9,672 nt of DNA from contig JAHIUG010000064.1 in assembly GCA_018817245.1 (NCBI GenBank), forward strand, positions 1-9,672, in the 5' to 3' direction. Below, piece after piece: positions 1-6,394 of this stretch. The position numbers and the translations under genes were made by a program. Source of the stretch: Patescibacteria group bacterium (GTDB lineage: Bacteria; Patescibacteriota; Patescibacteriia; 2-12-FULL-60-25). The notes below the pieces were generated by a model. That model was not told the DNA's origin. It ran no database searches and was given only the letters and a program-made list of their open reading frames with translations. Each line of letters starts with the position of its first letter. The first letter of the stretch is position 1.

Positions 1-154
1 TGTGTTACGTGTTATGTGTTACGTGCTATGTGTTACGTGCTATGTGTTACGTGCTATGTGTTACGTGCTATGTGTTACGTGCTATGTGTTACGTGCTATG
101 TGTTACGTGCTATGTGTTACGTGCTATGTGTTACGTGCTATGTGATATGTGATA
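1..154. repeat. Tandem array, 14-bp unit made of two heptamers
   Basis: Ten consecutive 14-bp units cover 1-140 with unit tgtgttacgtgcta. Only the first differs, with T for C in its second half (cgtgtta). The unit splits into two related heptamers, TGTGTTA and CGTGCTA, identical at five of seven positions, and the array ends at 141-154 with two copies of TGTGATA. The whole stretch is therefore 22 heptamers. It begins at base 1, so its true upstream end is outside the window. The near-identity of the units points to recent expansion. No gene is visible in it. The right-hand edge supplies part of the promoter for the next gene. Confidence 0.95.
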
Positions 155-158
155 TAAT
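131..158 (+). promoter_or_regulatory. Extended -10 promoter for the VirB6-like gene
   Basis: A perfect TATAAT lies at 153-158, preceded by TG at the extended -10 position (TGATATAAT, 150-158). A weak -35 candidate, TTACGT at 131-136, is 16 bp upstream inside the last full repeat unit and shares few bases with TTGACA, so the extended -10 would carry most of the recognition. Transcription would start near 165, giving a leader of about 37 nt to the ATG at 202. The -10 is created where the last TGTGATA repeat meets unique sequence. Promoter assignment is inferred from motifs only. Confidence 0.6.
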
Positions 159-201
159 CTGATTGAATATGCACTTATTCAAAGAGCGCTGGTGGTTAGG
201 C

Positions 202-3126
202 ATGAAAAAGAAAATTTTTAATGTGGATGTGCGACCGTACGCCGTCTTGTTTTTGGTGTTGGTGATCGGTGTTTTTGGTGTGGCAAATGGAGCAAACGCT
301 CAATTATCATCAGACATCTTAAACGGAGCTATTGGAATTTTTGGCCGGTTTGCCGGAATCATCATTTCGTTTTTAGGCAACATGGTGTTGTTGGTAACAA
401 GCGCTCTTATTCAATTTGCAAGTTACAATGATTTTATTCATGCTAAGCCAGTGGAGATCGGTTGGGTTTTGATGCGAGATGTGGTGAACATGTTTTTTAT
501 AGTTCTGCTTTTGGTCTCTGCATTTTCTACGATCATCGGATATAACACGGAATTTCACTATAAGAAAGTTTTGCCAAAATTGTTGGTCATGGCAGTGCTG
601 ATCAATTTTTCAAAAACATTGGTGGGATTGATGATTGATTTTTCTCAGGTCATCATGCTGACTTTTGTGAACGCGTTTTCAGCCGCAGCCGGGGGAAATT
701 TCATGACAGCTTTTCGATTGAATGAGATTACTGCGCTGGATCCTAATAATCCCAGTGTTTACGAAACTGGAGCGCACCTGACTGCATCCATACTCGCCAT
801 CATGATGCTTGGCATATCCTTGACCGTACTCATAATCATGGCTGGATTTTTAGTGTTTCGTATTGTTGGATTATGGATGTTGGTAATTACGGCGCCGGTT
901 GCGTTTTTTGCCACTGCTTTGCCAGGAAAATTAAAAGGTGCCCTTTCCGTTTTTACTGATGGCTGGTGGAGTAGATTAAGCGCACTTCTCGTCGCAGGAC
1001 CTGTTATGGCATTTTTCTTATGGCTGGCTCTGGCTGTGGTTCAGGGCGGAGATGTCATTATTTTGAAAGATACGGCAGAAGCTACAGCTGCGTCCTCTAG
1101 AGCGAATTTTGTAACTACGATTGGTAATGCCTCAAATATCGGGCAATTTTTTGTTGCAGTTGTCTTTCTATTGATGGGTGTGGAATTTGCGGTTAAGGTA
1201 TCTAAAGATATATCTCCAAAATTTGAGAAATTTGCACAAAAAGTGAGCAAAGGCGGAGGTCCGGCAGTGCATTTGGCGCGTGGCGCAGCACGTATTACGG
1301 GCAAGGGAGCGGCAATTGGAGCTCGAGGATTGGATCGCGCATTTGATATTCGCAGTAACATTGGCAAAGCCGGTTTAGCAATTGCACCGGGTTCTGAGAA
1401 ATTCGCTCATTTAGCCGGTACGCGTTCTAGGGAAGTTCAGGCGCGCAGAGCACGTCAGACTGAGGCGAAAAAAGGCATGACAGCAGCACAGTCATTAGCA
1501 TTTGACCGAGCTCAGGCTAATTCGTTTAACAGTATTGATGCGAGAGCAGGTCAGATCAGTTTGGCAGATACAGTGTCTTCAGCCGGCGGATTAAAAGCAT
1601 TAACAGCAGAAGAAGACGCAAAGCTCACTCATATTGAAGATCCGAATAAGCGTAAAGCTGTAGCTAAAGCCAATGCTCAGCGTGTTGCTGCCACTGAAAT
1701 GGCCAAAGCCAAAAAAGCGGCTGAGGCTGCCGGAGATGAAGAGACTGTAACAAAGATTGATGAAAAAATTAAGAAGAACCCTGGACTGGCAGCGGATTGG
1801 GCGGCTTTGGGTGGTGTTGCAGAATCAACGGATGATGTTAAGGAAATTCTTAGTGGTAAGCAGACAGCCGCGTTTGAAGATAGTGGTTCTGCTCTCGCCA
1901 TTTTAAAGTCTATTGGTGCCATTGATGAAAATGGGGATGTTCAGGTGGAATCCGAAGGATATCAGTATCTTAAGAAAAACGGTGGTCAACGCTTTAAGTT
2001 GGCTCAGCAACATATGGGTGGAGGTGAAGCGGGTGCAGCGGGCAGGAAAGCTCAATTGGCAGTAATGGCAGCCGGAGATAAAGCCACGTCTGAACAAATA
2101 GCTGCCGCTGATGCCGCACGCAGGACGATTGTGAAAGGAAAAGGCGGAAGTCTGTCAACGGTTAATTTGGCGGGAGCTACCAAAGCAGGATTGCCTGGGG
2201 TAGTGATGAAGCCTACGGCCGTCACGCGGAATGAGTTTGTCATCAATCAGGGCAAGGACAGACTGAGCGCGCTTGCCGCACAGGGTAAGGGAGCGGAGGA
2301 CAAAGAGGTTATGGACGTTAAGAGAGATATGTTGGGAGCAGGTGCTTTGGTAAATGAAGCCTTCCGTTACGATGCGGATACGGGGTTTGAGGACAAAGGC
2401 AATCGCAAGGCCTATGAGAGAGCAATTTCTACGGTCGTCAGCGCAGATCTGAATGAGCTCGCAGTACTCGATACAGGTACACTCAAGTCCAATCCGAAAG
2501 ATTATAACGAAGCCAGAGAAGCGGCTGTGGCGACGCTTAATAAAACCAAGCTCTCCTATTTGGGAGAGCGATATAATGAAGCCTTGGAAACTGTTAATGT
2601 AGCCGCGCAAAAGAAAATCAGCGAACTTATGCAGATTGGTTCCGATGAAGGTCATCGAATAAAAAGTGTGCTGGCAGAACTGGTTAAAAAAGGCAGCGTC
2701 AGTAAGGATGATTACTCTGAGGCGATGGCGTATTCAACGGGGAGGTCAGCGGCCATTCCTCCTGAGGTACTTTCCCGTTTAGAGTCATCCGGTATTTCCG
2801 CGGATGGAGTTGGAGCCATGCGTTTTCAGTGGAATGTTGATAAGGATCCGAAGATGCGCGCTATTCGCGGAAGCGTTGGTGATCGAGTTGACAGGGCGGC
2901 TCAAAGGGCCAGTTCGGTCATTGAGAAGGGCGCCAGATCGACTGCTAGAGGGGCCAGAGCAGTAGGTCGTGAAGCTGTAACGTCAGGGAAGGCTCGTCGG
3001 GCGGCCGCAGCTTACGGAAAATTTAAAGAGAGTAGAAAACAAGCCAGGATTTCGGCTTTGGAAGCCAAAGCCGAGGCTATGCCGGAAGATGCACAGCCAA
3101 CACCTCCAGAAGGACCCGCAGTATGA
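202..3126 (+). CDS. VirB6/TrbL-like polytopic membrane protein with long cytoplasmic tail
   Basis: Likely inner-membrane channel component of a type IV secretion-like system. From ATG 202 the product is 974 residues. Residues 1-33 look like a signal peptide: KKK, a hydrophobic stretch, then ANA before Q34. Further hydrophobic segments lie near 43-69, 90-112, 127-160, 192-212, 215-239, 257-279 and 312-330, a VirB6/TrbL-type layout. From about residue 337 to the end the protein is hydrophilic, rich in Ala, Lys and Glu, with basic stretches just after the last membrane segment and near the C-terminus. VirB6 proteins are usually around 300 residues, so the tail of about 640 residues is a large extension. 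The frame is open from TTG 163, but that codon lies upstream of the predicted transcription start; ATG 202 gives a typical signal peptide and has GGTGG at 191-195, six bases upstream. The family call rests on topology and neighbours; the tail is not recognised. Confidence 0.75.
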   Translation: MKKKIFNVDVRPYAVLFLVLVIGVFGVANGANAQLSSDILNGAIGIFGRFAGIIISFLGNMVLLVTSALIQFASYNDFIHAKPVEIGWVLMRDVVNMFFIVLLLVSAFSTIIGYNTEFHYKKVLPKLLVMAVLINFSKTLVGLMIDFSQVIMLTFVNAFSAAAGGNFMTAFRLNEITALDPNNPSVYETGAHLTASILAIMMLGISLTVLIIMAGFLVFRIVGLWMLVITAPVAFFATALPGKLKGALSVFTDGWWSRLSALLVAGPVMAFFLWLALAVVQGGDVIILKDTAEATAASSRANFVTTIGNASNIGQFFVAVVFLLMGVEFAVKVSKDISPKFEKFAQKVSKGGGPAVHLARGAARITGKGAAIGARGLDRAFDIRSNIGKAGLAIAPGSEKFAHLAGTRSREVQARRARQTEAKKGMTAAQSLAFDRAQANSFNSIDARAGQISLADTVSSAGGLKALTAEEDAKLTHIEDPNKRKAVAKANAQRVAATEMAKAKKAAEAAGDEETVTKIDEKIKKNPGLAADWAALGGVAESTDDVKEILSGKQTAAFEDSGSALAILKSIGAIDENGDVQVESEGYQYLKKNGGQRFKLAQQHMGGGEAGAAGRKAQLAVMAAGDKATSEQIAAADAARRTIVKGKGGSLSTVNLAGATKAGLPGVVMKPTAVTRNEFVINQGKDRLSALAAQGKGAEDKEVMDVKRDMLGAGALVNEAFRYDADTGFEDKGNRKAYERAISTVVSADLNELAVLDTGTLKSNPKDYNEAREAAVATLNKTKLSYLGERYNEALETVNVAAQKKISELMQIGSDEGHRIKSVLAELVKKGSVSKDDYSEAMAYSTGRSAAIPPEVLSRLESSGISADGVGAMRFQWNVDKDPKMRAIRGSVGDRVDRAAQRASSVIEKGARSTARGARAVGREAVTSGKARRAAAAYGKFKESRKQARISALEAKAEAMPEDAQPTPPEGPAV
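3108..3125 (+). promoter_or_regulatory. Shine-Dalgarno and ATGA overlap coupling two genes
   Basis: AGAAGGA at 3108-3114 lies eight bases before ATG 3123. That ATG overlaps the TGA stop (3124-3126) of the upstream gene as ATGA. The spacing and overlap support both the start choice and translational coupling of the VirB6-like protein with the following 603-residue protein. Confidence 0.8.
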
Positions 3127-4934
3127 ACCAAACAGAGAGAGCTTCGTTATCCGTCTCGCCTTCGCAACCAGCGGCGGTAGTTGTGGTTCCTGAAACCGGA
3201 ATGCGGACAGCGGATCGTGTGGCGCAACCTACGGTTGTTACGGAAGATACAACAGAAGAAGTCACAGTTGAGCTGGAGCCGGCAGTTATGCGTTTTGTTT
3301 TGTCCGACCATTATACGGATTCCGTAAACGCCGTAAAAACAAATTTTAAGCTCACCGATGAAGATGCCATGTTTATAGACGATCTGGATCGCCTGGTAAT
3401 GGGCGGACAATTGGATCTTGAATCTTATCTTGTCGCTTTGGAAGATGAATTCGCGCAAAAGATGAAGGACGATGAACGTGATCGTATGTACTCACAGCTT
3501 TTGAGTGAGCGCTTTGTTCCGCTCGGAGATTTGATCGTGCCGACGGCTGAAGAGGTGGCTAAGGCGGAAGGACTTACTCTGCCGAGCACACCGCATTATC
3601 GTGTGTATACCAAGCCTTTGAGTTATTCCGGAGTGACTTCCGAAGTGGCGGAAACCGCCGGAGTTTCTTTGACTGGCGGGCCTTTGCGCGAGCGGTTGCG
3701 GGCGCTTGTGGCCGGAAAAGCGAAAGGTGATGTTGTTGATGCGCAAATTCTGGAAACTTTGACTCGCGGCTCTGATTTTGGAGGACTTGGACTGGATAAG
3801 GCCGGCGCGTCAAAAATACTGGTAGCCATGCAAGACATTTTAAAACGTGTCAAAGTCATGACTGAGGATGAATACAGTGCGTGGCTCTCCAGGGGGGCTG
3901 AAATGCCGAAGAAAGTTACGCGGCCGCCAACTGATGAGGAAATGGAGATTGATGCTATTAAAAAGGAAATGCTGCCGCCAAAGCCGGAAGTTAAAAGTGT
4001 TTCCGAACAGGCGGTAGAAGCGACATTGGAACGTATCACTTACAAGCCAAAGGGTGACTATCTTATTAAACGAATGCGCAACGCCGTTTCTTCGCGCTTA
4101 AGAGATGTGCGAAGTTCAATTGAATTCAAACAATTGTTAACTCGCAGCAGTAAAGTTGGTGGATTAGACATGTCACCGGAAGACGCGGAACAAGTCGTAA
4201 AACAGGTGGAGACTTGTTATCAGGAATTTCATCAAAGTGTTGTGACTGAAGAAAAACGGAAGATTGAGGTTCAGCTTTCCGAACAAAAGCAAAAGATCGA
4301 AGATCGTAGAAAACAGGAAGCAGAAGAACACGCAACGTGGTTTGAGGAAAAGATTCGAGCGCGAAGAGCCGGAGAAACTCAGGCGGCTGAAGTTTTGGGT
4401 AAATTAAGAAAATTAGAAACAAAAGAAAAGACAGCGGAAGAGGCTAAGTTTGGGCCGATGGTGGCAAGTTCGGAATCTGGGAGTCGGAAGCTGGAAGCCG
4501 GAAGCAAGAAGGCGCCGGATGGAATAAAGGTTTCAAAAGCTTCAGCTGAATTAACAAAGGAGGTCGCTCCTATATCTGTAGATGTTGTAAGACAGGGAAC
4601 AGGCCCTCGATTAATGGGATTGGCCGGAGAGCTTGGTTCAATTACCATGGACGAGTTTCGCCGCATTGATAAGAATCCGGAACAAGCCGCGCAGAAATTA
4701 ATGCAGAAAATTGAAATTTTGGGTCAGGAGTCTCCGGACAAGCGAATGGAAGGTATTAAGTTATTTAAAGCCAGCCCATTGCATTCAACCTATGTTTCTT
4801 TAGTGGGGGAGAGTTTTCGTGCCGGAAAGCCCGTGTTCGCATTGGCGGATGAAAAGAGAAAGGCCGGAGAAAATACACTGTCCCCGGATGAAATAAAAGC
4901 TATCATTCAACTCAATAGTAAGTTAAAATTCTGA
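3123..4934 (+). CDS. Soluble coiled-coil protein with internal domain duplication, T4SS-associated
   Basis: A 603-residue protein of unknown function with no signal peptide or membrane segment, so probably cytoplasmic. The first 50 residues are Val/Thr/Pro-rich and look disordered; acidic helical sequence follows at about 55-125. Residues 188-250 and 314-376 are a duplicated domain: aligned without gaps they share L, R, R and V in the first helix and a central LTR-x-S-x-x-GGL core (213-222 and 339-348). A charged coiled coil follows at about 376-445 (EEKRK to EEAKF), then a Ser/Gly/Lys-rich linker (449-464) encoded by heptamer repeats, and a helical C-terminal region (about 497-603). It is translationally coupled to the VirB6-like gene and precedes PrgI, which suggests a cytoplasmic partner of the secretion machine, perhaps binding the long VirB6 tail. 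That role is inference. No named family is claimed. Confidence 0.8.
   Translation: MNQTERASLSVSPSQPAAVVVVPETGMRTADRVAQPTVVTEDTTEEVTVELEPAVMRFVLSDHYTDSVNAVKTNFKLTDEDAMFIDDLDRLVMGGQLDLESYLVALEDEFAQKMKDDERDRMYSQLLSERFVPLGDLIVPTAEEVAKAEGLTLPSTPHYRVYTKPLSYSGVTSEVAETAGVSLTGGPLRERLRALVAGKAKGDVVDAQILETLTRGSDFGGLGLDKAGASKILVAMQDILKRVKVMTEDEYSAWLSRGAEMPKKVTRPPTDEEMEIDAIKKEMLPPKPEVKSVSEQAVEATLERITYKPKGDYLIKRMRNAVSSRLRDVRSSIEFKQLLTRSSKVGGLDMSPEDAEQVVKQVETCYQEFHQSVVTEEKRKIEVQLSEQKQKIEDRRKQEAEEHATWFEEKIRARRAGETQAAEVLGKLRKLETKEKTAEEAKFGPMVASSESGSRKLEAGSKKAPDGIKVSKASAELTKEVAPISVDVVRQGTGPRLMGLAGELGSITMDEFRRIDKNPEQAAQKLMQKIEILGQESPDKRMEGIKLFKASPLHSTYVSLVGESFRAGKPVFALADEKRKAGENTLSPDEIKAIIQLNSKLKF
4472..4513. 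repeat. Six heptamers inside the coiled-coil protein gene
   Basis: Six degenerate heptamers run end to end, with types GGAATCT, GGGAGTC, GGAAGCT, GGAAGCC, GGAAGCA and a diverged last copy. The total of 42 bp keeps the reading frame and encodes the linker at residues 450-464. On the opposite strand they read as TTCCAGC-type repeats, the same family as the array at 5634-5682: positions 4487-4498 are the exact reverse complement of 5660-5671 (GCTTCCAGCTTC). Confidence 0.75.
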
Positions 4935-4955
4935 TGTTAAACTACAAATGTAAAT

Positions 4956-5052
4956 TAATGACGAATGACCAAATCCGAATGACGAATGTAGGAATGGATT
5001 AGAAAAAATAACAACCAACATTAGTCATTTAGTAATTCGTCATTAGTCATTA
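4956..5052. repeat. Inverted heptamer repeats in the spacer before the PrgI gene
   Basis: The spacer between the 603-residue protein gene and the PrgI gene contains heptamers GAATGAC and TAATGAC on the left (4956-4988) and the same words reverse-complemented on the right (5019-5052). The arms align over 33-34 bp with about 27 matches and one bulge, around a loop of about 30 nt (4989-5018). A transcript could fold into a long AU-rich hairpin within the operon. There is no GC-rich stem followed by a T-run, so it does not look like a standard rho-independent terminator. Confidence 0.8.
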
Positions 5053-5066
5053 CGCAAAGCGTTGTT

Positions 5067-5504
5067 ATGCCCGAGAAATTCATAGTTCCGCAATTTATTG
5101 AAAACGAAGATAAAATCTTGGGTCCTATTACGGTTCGCCAGTTTTTACTTTGTTTGATCACGGTTTTCCTGCTTTTTATCGAATACAAACTTTTTGCTTT
5201 TGCCTACTTTATTATGGCGGCTATTTTAACAGCCGGAATCGGTGGCACTTTCGCGTTTTTGAAAATCAACGGGCAGCCGTTTCACATCTTCTTTTTGAAT
5301 TTTGTACAAACAGCTCTTCGGCCTAATTTGAGATTATGGAATCGTGAACCGAATGAAGCTGATTTGCGTGAAAGCCTTAAGCCAAAGGTGCAAAAATTAG
5401 CGCCACCAACAATAGCAAAAAAATTGCCGCATTCAACGCGATTGAGAGAACTTGCTTTAACCGTGAATACCGGCGGAGTTTATCAACCGGACGAGGAAGA
5501 ATAA
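5067..5504 (+). CDS. PrgI-family protein (VirB3-position membrane subunit)
   Basis: A 145-residue small inner-membrane protein of type IV secretion and Gram-positive-type conjugation systems, named after PrgI of plasmid pCF10. It occupies the VirB3 position, normally next to the VirB4 ATPase, as here. The N-terminal FIVPQFIENEDKILGP segment leads into two membrane helices at about 24-42 and 44-66. A semi-hydrophobic segment (about 71-94, PFHIFFLNF to LWNRE) follows, then a charged tail ending in EEE. The length and two-helix hairpin fit the family. It probably anchors the ATPase to the membrane. ATG 5067 has no clear Shine-Dalgarno sequence; the inverted heptamer repeats end about 15 bases upstream. 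The last codons (GAG GAA GAA) double as a ribosome-binding sequence for a possible small ORF starting in its stop codon. Confidence 0.88.
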   Translation: MPEKFIVPQFIENEDKILGPITVRQFLLCLITVFLLFIEYKLFAFAYFIMAAILTAGIGGTFAFLKINGQPFHIFFLNFVQTALRPNLRLWNREPNEADLRESLKPKVQKLAPPTIAKKLPHSTRLRELALTVNTGGVYQPDEEE

Positions 5505-5506
5505 TG
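5493..5506 (+). promoter_or_regulatory. Shine-Dalgarno and TAATG overlap for a 56-codon ORF
   Basis: GAGGAAGA at 5493-5500 lies a good distance before ATG 5504, with seven bases between GAGG and the ATG. The ATG shares its A with the TAA stop of the PrgI gene, forming TAATG, a common re-initiation arrangement. The purine run also encodes the Glu-rich C-terminus of PrgI, so it may be partly coincidental. Confidence 0.5.
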
Positions 5507-5674
5507 GTAGATTCGATAGTGAATACATTGGTAAATAAATTGGTAAATACAATAGAATCTACAATCAAATCCACTACTGAATCCACAACTGAATTTACCA
5601 TTGAGTTCCCCCATACTGTATACTATAAAAATATTCCAACTTCCAACTTCCAACTTTCAGCTTCCAGCTTCTAA
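5504..5674 (+). CDS. Possible 56-residue tetrapeptide-repeat protein
   Basis: A short open frame begins at ATG 5504, inside the stop codon of the PrgI gene, and ends at TAA 5672-5674, 11 bases before the TraC-like start. The first two thirds are degenerate tetrapeptide repeats with units such as LVNT, IEST and TEFT; the end is Ser/Asn-rich and is translated from the heptamer array. It has no membrane segment, signal peptide or Cys. In favour of coding: a good ribosome-binding sequence, TAATG coupling, an open frame through eight diverged 12-bp units, and several unit-to-unit differences at third positions (GTA/GTG, TCT/TCC, ACA/ACT/ACC). Against: a 12-bp unit without stops stays open by construction, and the opposite strand is also open. 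Function unknown. Confidence 0.35.
   Translation: MVDSIVNTLVNKLVNTIESTIKSTTESTTEFTIEFPHTVYYKNIPTSNFQLSASSF
5506..5601. repeat. Degenerate 12-bp tandem array, eight units
   Basis: Eight 12-bp units run without gaps. Typical units are ggtaaatacaat, agaatctacaat and tgaatccacaac, with a loose consensus of AAT-x-x-AC followed by AAT or AAC. The ends are also inverted copies of each other: from 5504 on the + strand and from 5601 on the - strand, the first 33 bases agree at about 23 positions, both starting ATGGTA. The array fills the first half of the PrgI-TraC spacer and is distinct from the 7-bp family next to it. Confidence 0.75.
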
Positions 5675-5682
5675 CTTCCAAA
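5634..5682. repeat. Seven-copy TTCCAAC-type heptamer array
   Basis: Seven contiguous heptamers: TTCCAAC three times, then TTTCAGC, TTCCAGC, TTCTAAC and TTCCAAA. The array ends three bases before the ATG of the TraC-like gene and so occupies the position where a Shine-Dalgarno sequence would be expected. Its core GCTTCCAGCTTC (5660-5671) recurs reverse-complemented inside the 603-residue protein gene. Confidence 0.85.
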
Positions 5683-5685
5683 CAA

Positions 5686-6366
5686 ATGTCTAAGAAAAAT
5701 ACATCTAAAGCAAAACCGGGAATTCCAACACAAAAGTTTTTGGATATTGCTGAGATAAAAGAAGATGTTGTGGTTATGAAGGACGGCACGTTGCGCGTTG
5801 TACTTTTGGTTTCGAGTATTAATTTCGCTCTTAAATCCGTGGATGAACAAAATGCGGTTGTTCAGTCTTACATGCAGTTTTTGAACATGTTGGATTATCC
5901 GATACAGATAAGCATTCAATCTCGTCGCATGAATATAGATGATTATTTGGCGCAATTGCGAGAACAGGAGAAAAAACTGACAAATGAGCTGCTGCGACGT
6001 CAGATACTGGATTACACTGATTATATAAAACAGCTGGTGGATCTGGGCGACATAATGCAAAAACGTTTTTATGTCGTTATTCCTTATGATCCGGCTACAG
6101 CGAAACAAAAAGGGTTTTTCGCGCGTTTTAGTGAAATCCTAACACCGGCTGTGGCCATCCGTTTATCTGAAAAAAGATTTAGAGATAACAAAGACGCTTT
6201 AATGCTGAGGGTTAATCAGGTTACGTCCGGCATTCAGTCCATGGGGCTAAGTTCAGCGGTTTTGGATACTCAGAGTCTTATAGAACTTTATTATACCGTC
6301 TACAATCCGAATGTTTACGAATCACAAAGAATGAACGATATAGACAGGTTACAGATAGAACAATAA
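5686..6366 (+). CDS. TraC-like protein, N-terminal part of a split VirB4/TraC ATPase
   Basis: A 226-residue protein resembling the N-terminal region of VirB4/TraC-type conjugation ATPases. Visible features are FLDIAEIKEDVVVMKDGTL (18-36), then a strand VVLLVSSINFALKS, a helical region with LDYPIQISIQSRRM (about 69-82), an alpha-helical segment (85-125) and the strand FYVVIPYDP (about 128-136), a VirB4/TraC N-domain-like pattern. There is no Walker A or B motif, so it cannot hydrolyse ATP alone. The next gene encodes a VirB4 with only about 285 residues before Walker A, shorter than in classical VirB4, so the two products probably work as one unit at the inner membrane. The gene ends in a double stop (TAATAA, 6364-6369), which argues against a recent frameshift. 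The start has no Shine-Dalgarno sequence; a heptamer array lies directly upstream. Confidence 0.75.
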   Translation: MSKKNTSKAKPGIPTQKFLDIAEIKEDVVVMKDGTLRVVLLVSSINFALKSVDEQNAVVQSYMQFLNMLDYPIQISIQSRRMNIDDYLAQLREQEKKLTNELLRRQILDYTDYIKQLVDLGDIMQKRFYVVIPYDPATAKQKGFFARFSEILTPAVAIRLSEKRFRDNKDALMLRVNQVTSGIQSMGLSSAVLDTQSLIELYYTVYNPNVYESQRMNDIDRLQIEQ

Positions 6367-6371
6367 TAAAA

Positions 6372-6392
6372 ATCTATCTACTACTTTCCAAC
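6372..6392. repeat. Three heptamers just before the VirB4 start
   Basis: The 28-bp spacer contains ATCTATC, TACTACT and TTCCAAC in continuous 7-bp phase, ending two bases before ATG 6395. TTCCAAC is the exact word of the 5634-5682 array, and TACTACT resembles the words in comF at 9121-9148. There is no Shine-Dalgarno sequence here. The three copies are weak evidence alone but fit the pattern of the other arrays. Confidence 0.5.
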
Positions 6393-6394
6393 TT

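Noticed and set aside
1..154. CRISPR array
   Set aside because: The 14-bp units abut with no spacers, and there are no cas genes. It is a plain tandem repeat.
163..201. TTG 163 or ATG 169 as the start of the VirB6-like protein
   Set aside because: TTG 163 lies at or before the predicted transcription start (about 165) and ATG 169 would have almost no leader. ATG 202 gives a classical signal peptide and a GGTGG at normal spacing. Not excluded if another promoter exists.
2155..2655. Minus-strand 166-codon open frame
   Set aside because: Lies wholly antisense within the VirB6-like gene, has no family features and no promoter or ribosome-binding context.
4934..5002. 22-codon ORF starting in the TGA stop of the 603-residue protein gene (TGATG)
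   Set aside because: No Shine-Dalgarno sequence, very short, and its codons are simply the GAATGAC heptamers read in one frame. Similar translations of such repeats are expected artefacts.
4935..5066. Rho-independent terminator
   Set aside because: The inverted arms are long, AT-rich and imperfect with a 30-nt loop, and no T-run follows the right arm.
5377..5601. Minus-strand 74-codon ORF over the 12-bp array and the 3' end of prgI
   Set aside because: Its second half is antisense to a well-supported prgI coding region, and the rest is the repeat array, which is open on both strands. No convincing promoter. Its array part is kept only as a finding.
5595..5630. Possible promoter with TTACCA and TATACT before the TraC-like gene
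   Set aside because: The -35 matches at four of six positions, the 18-bp spacer is acceptable, but AT-rich repeats produce such matches easily and the genes appear co-transcribed from upstream.
5671..6108. Minus-strand 145-codon open frame
   Set aside because: Antisense shadow of the TraC-like gene, rich in His/Ile/Tyr/Gln codons expected from complementing that gene.
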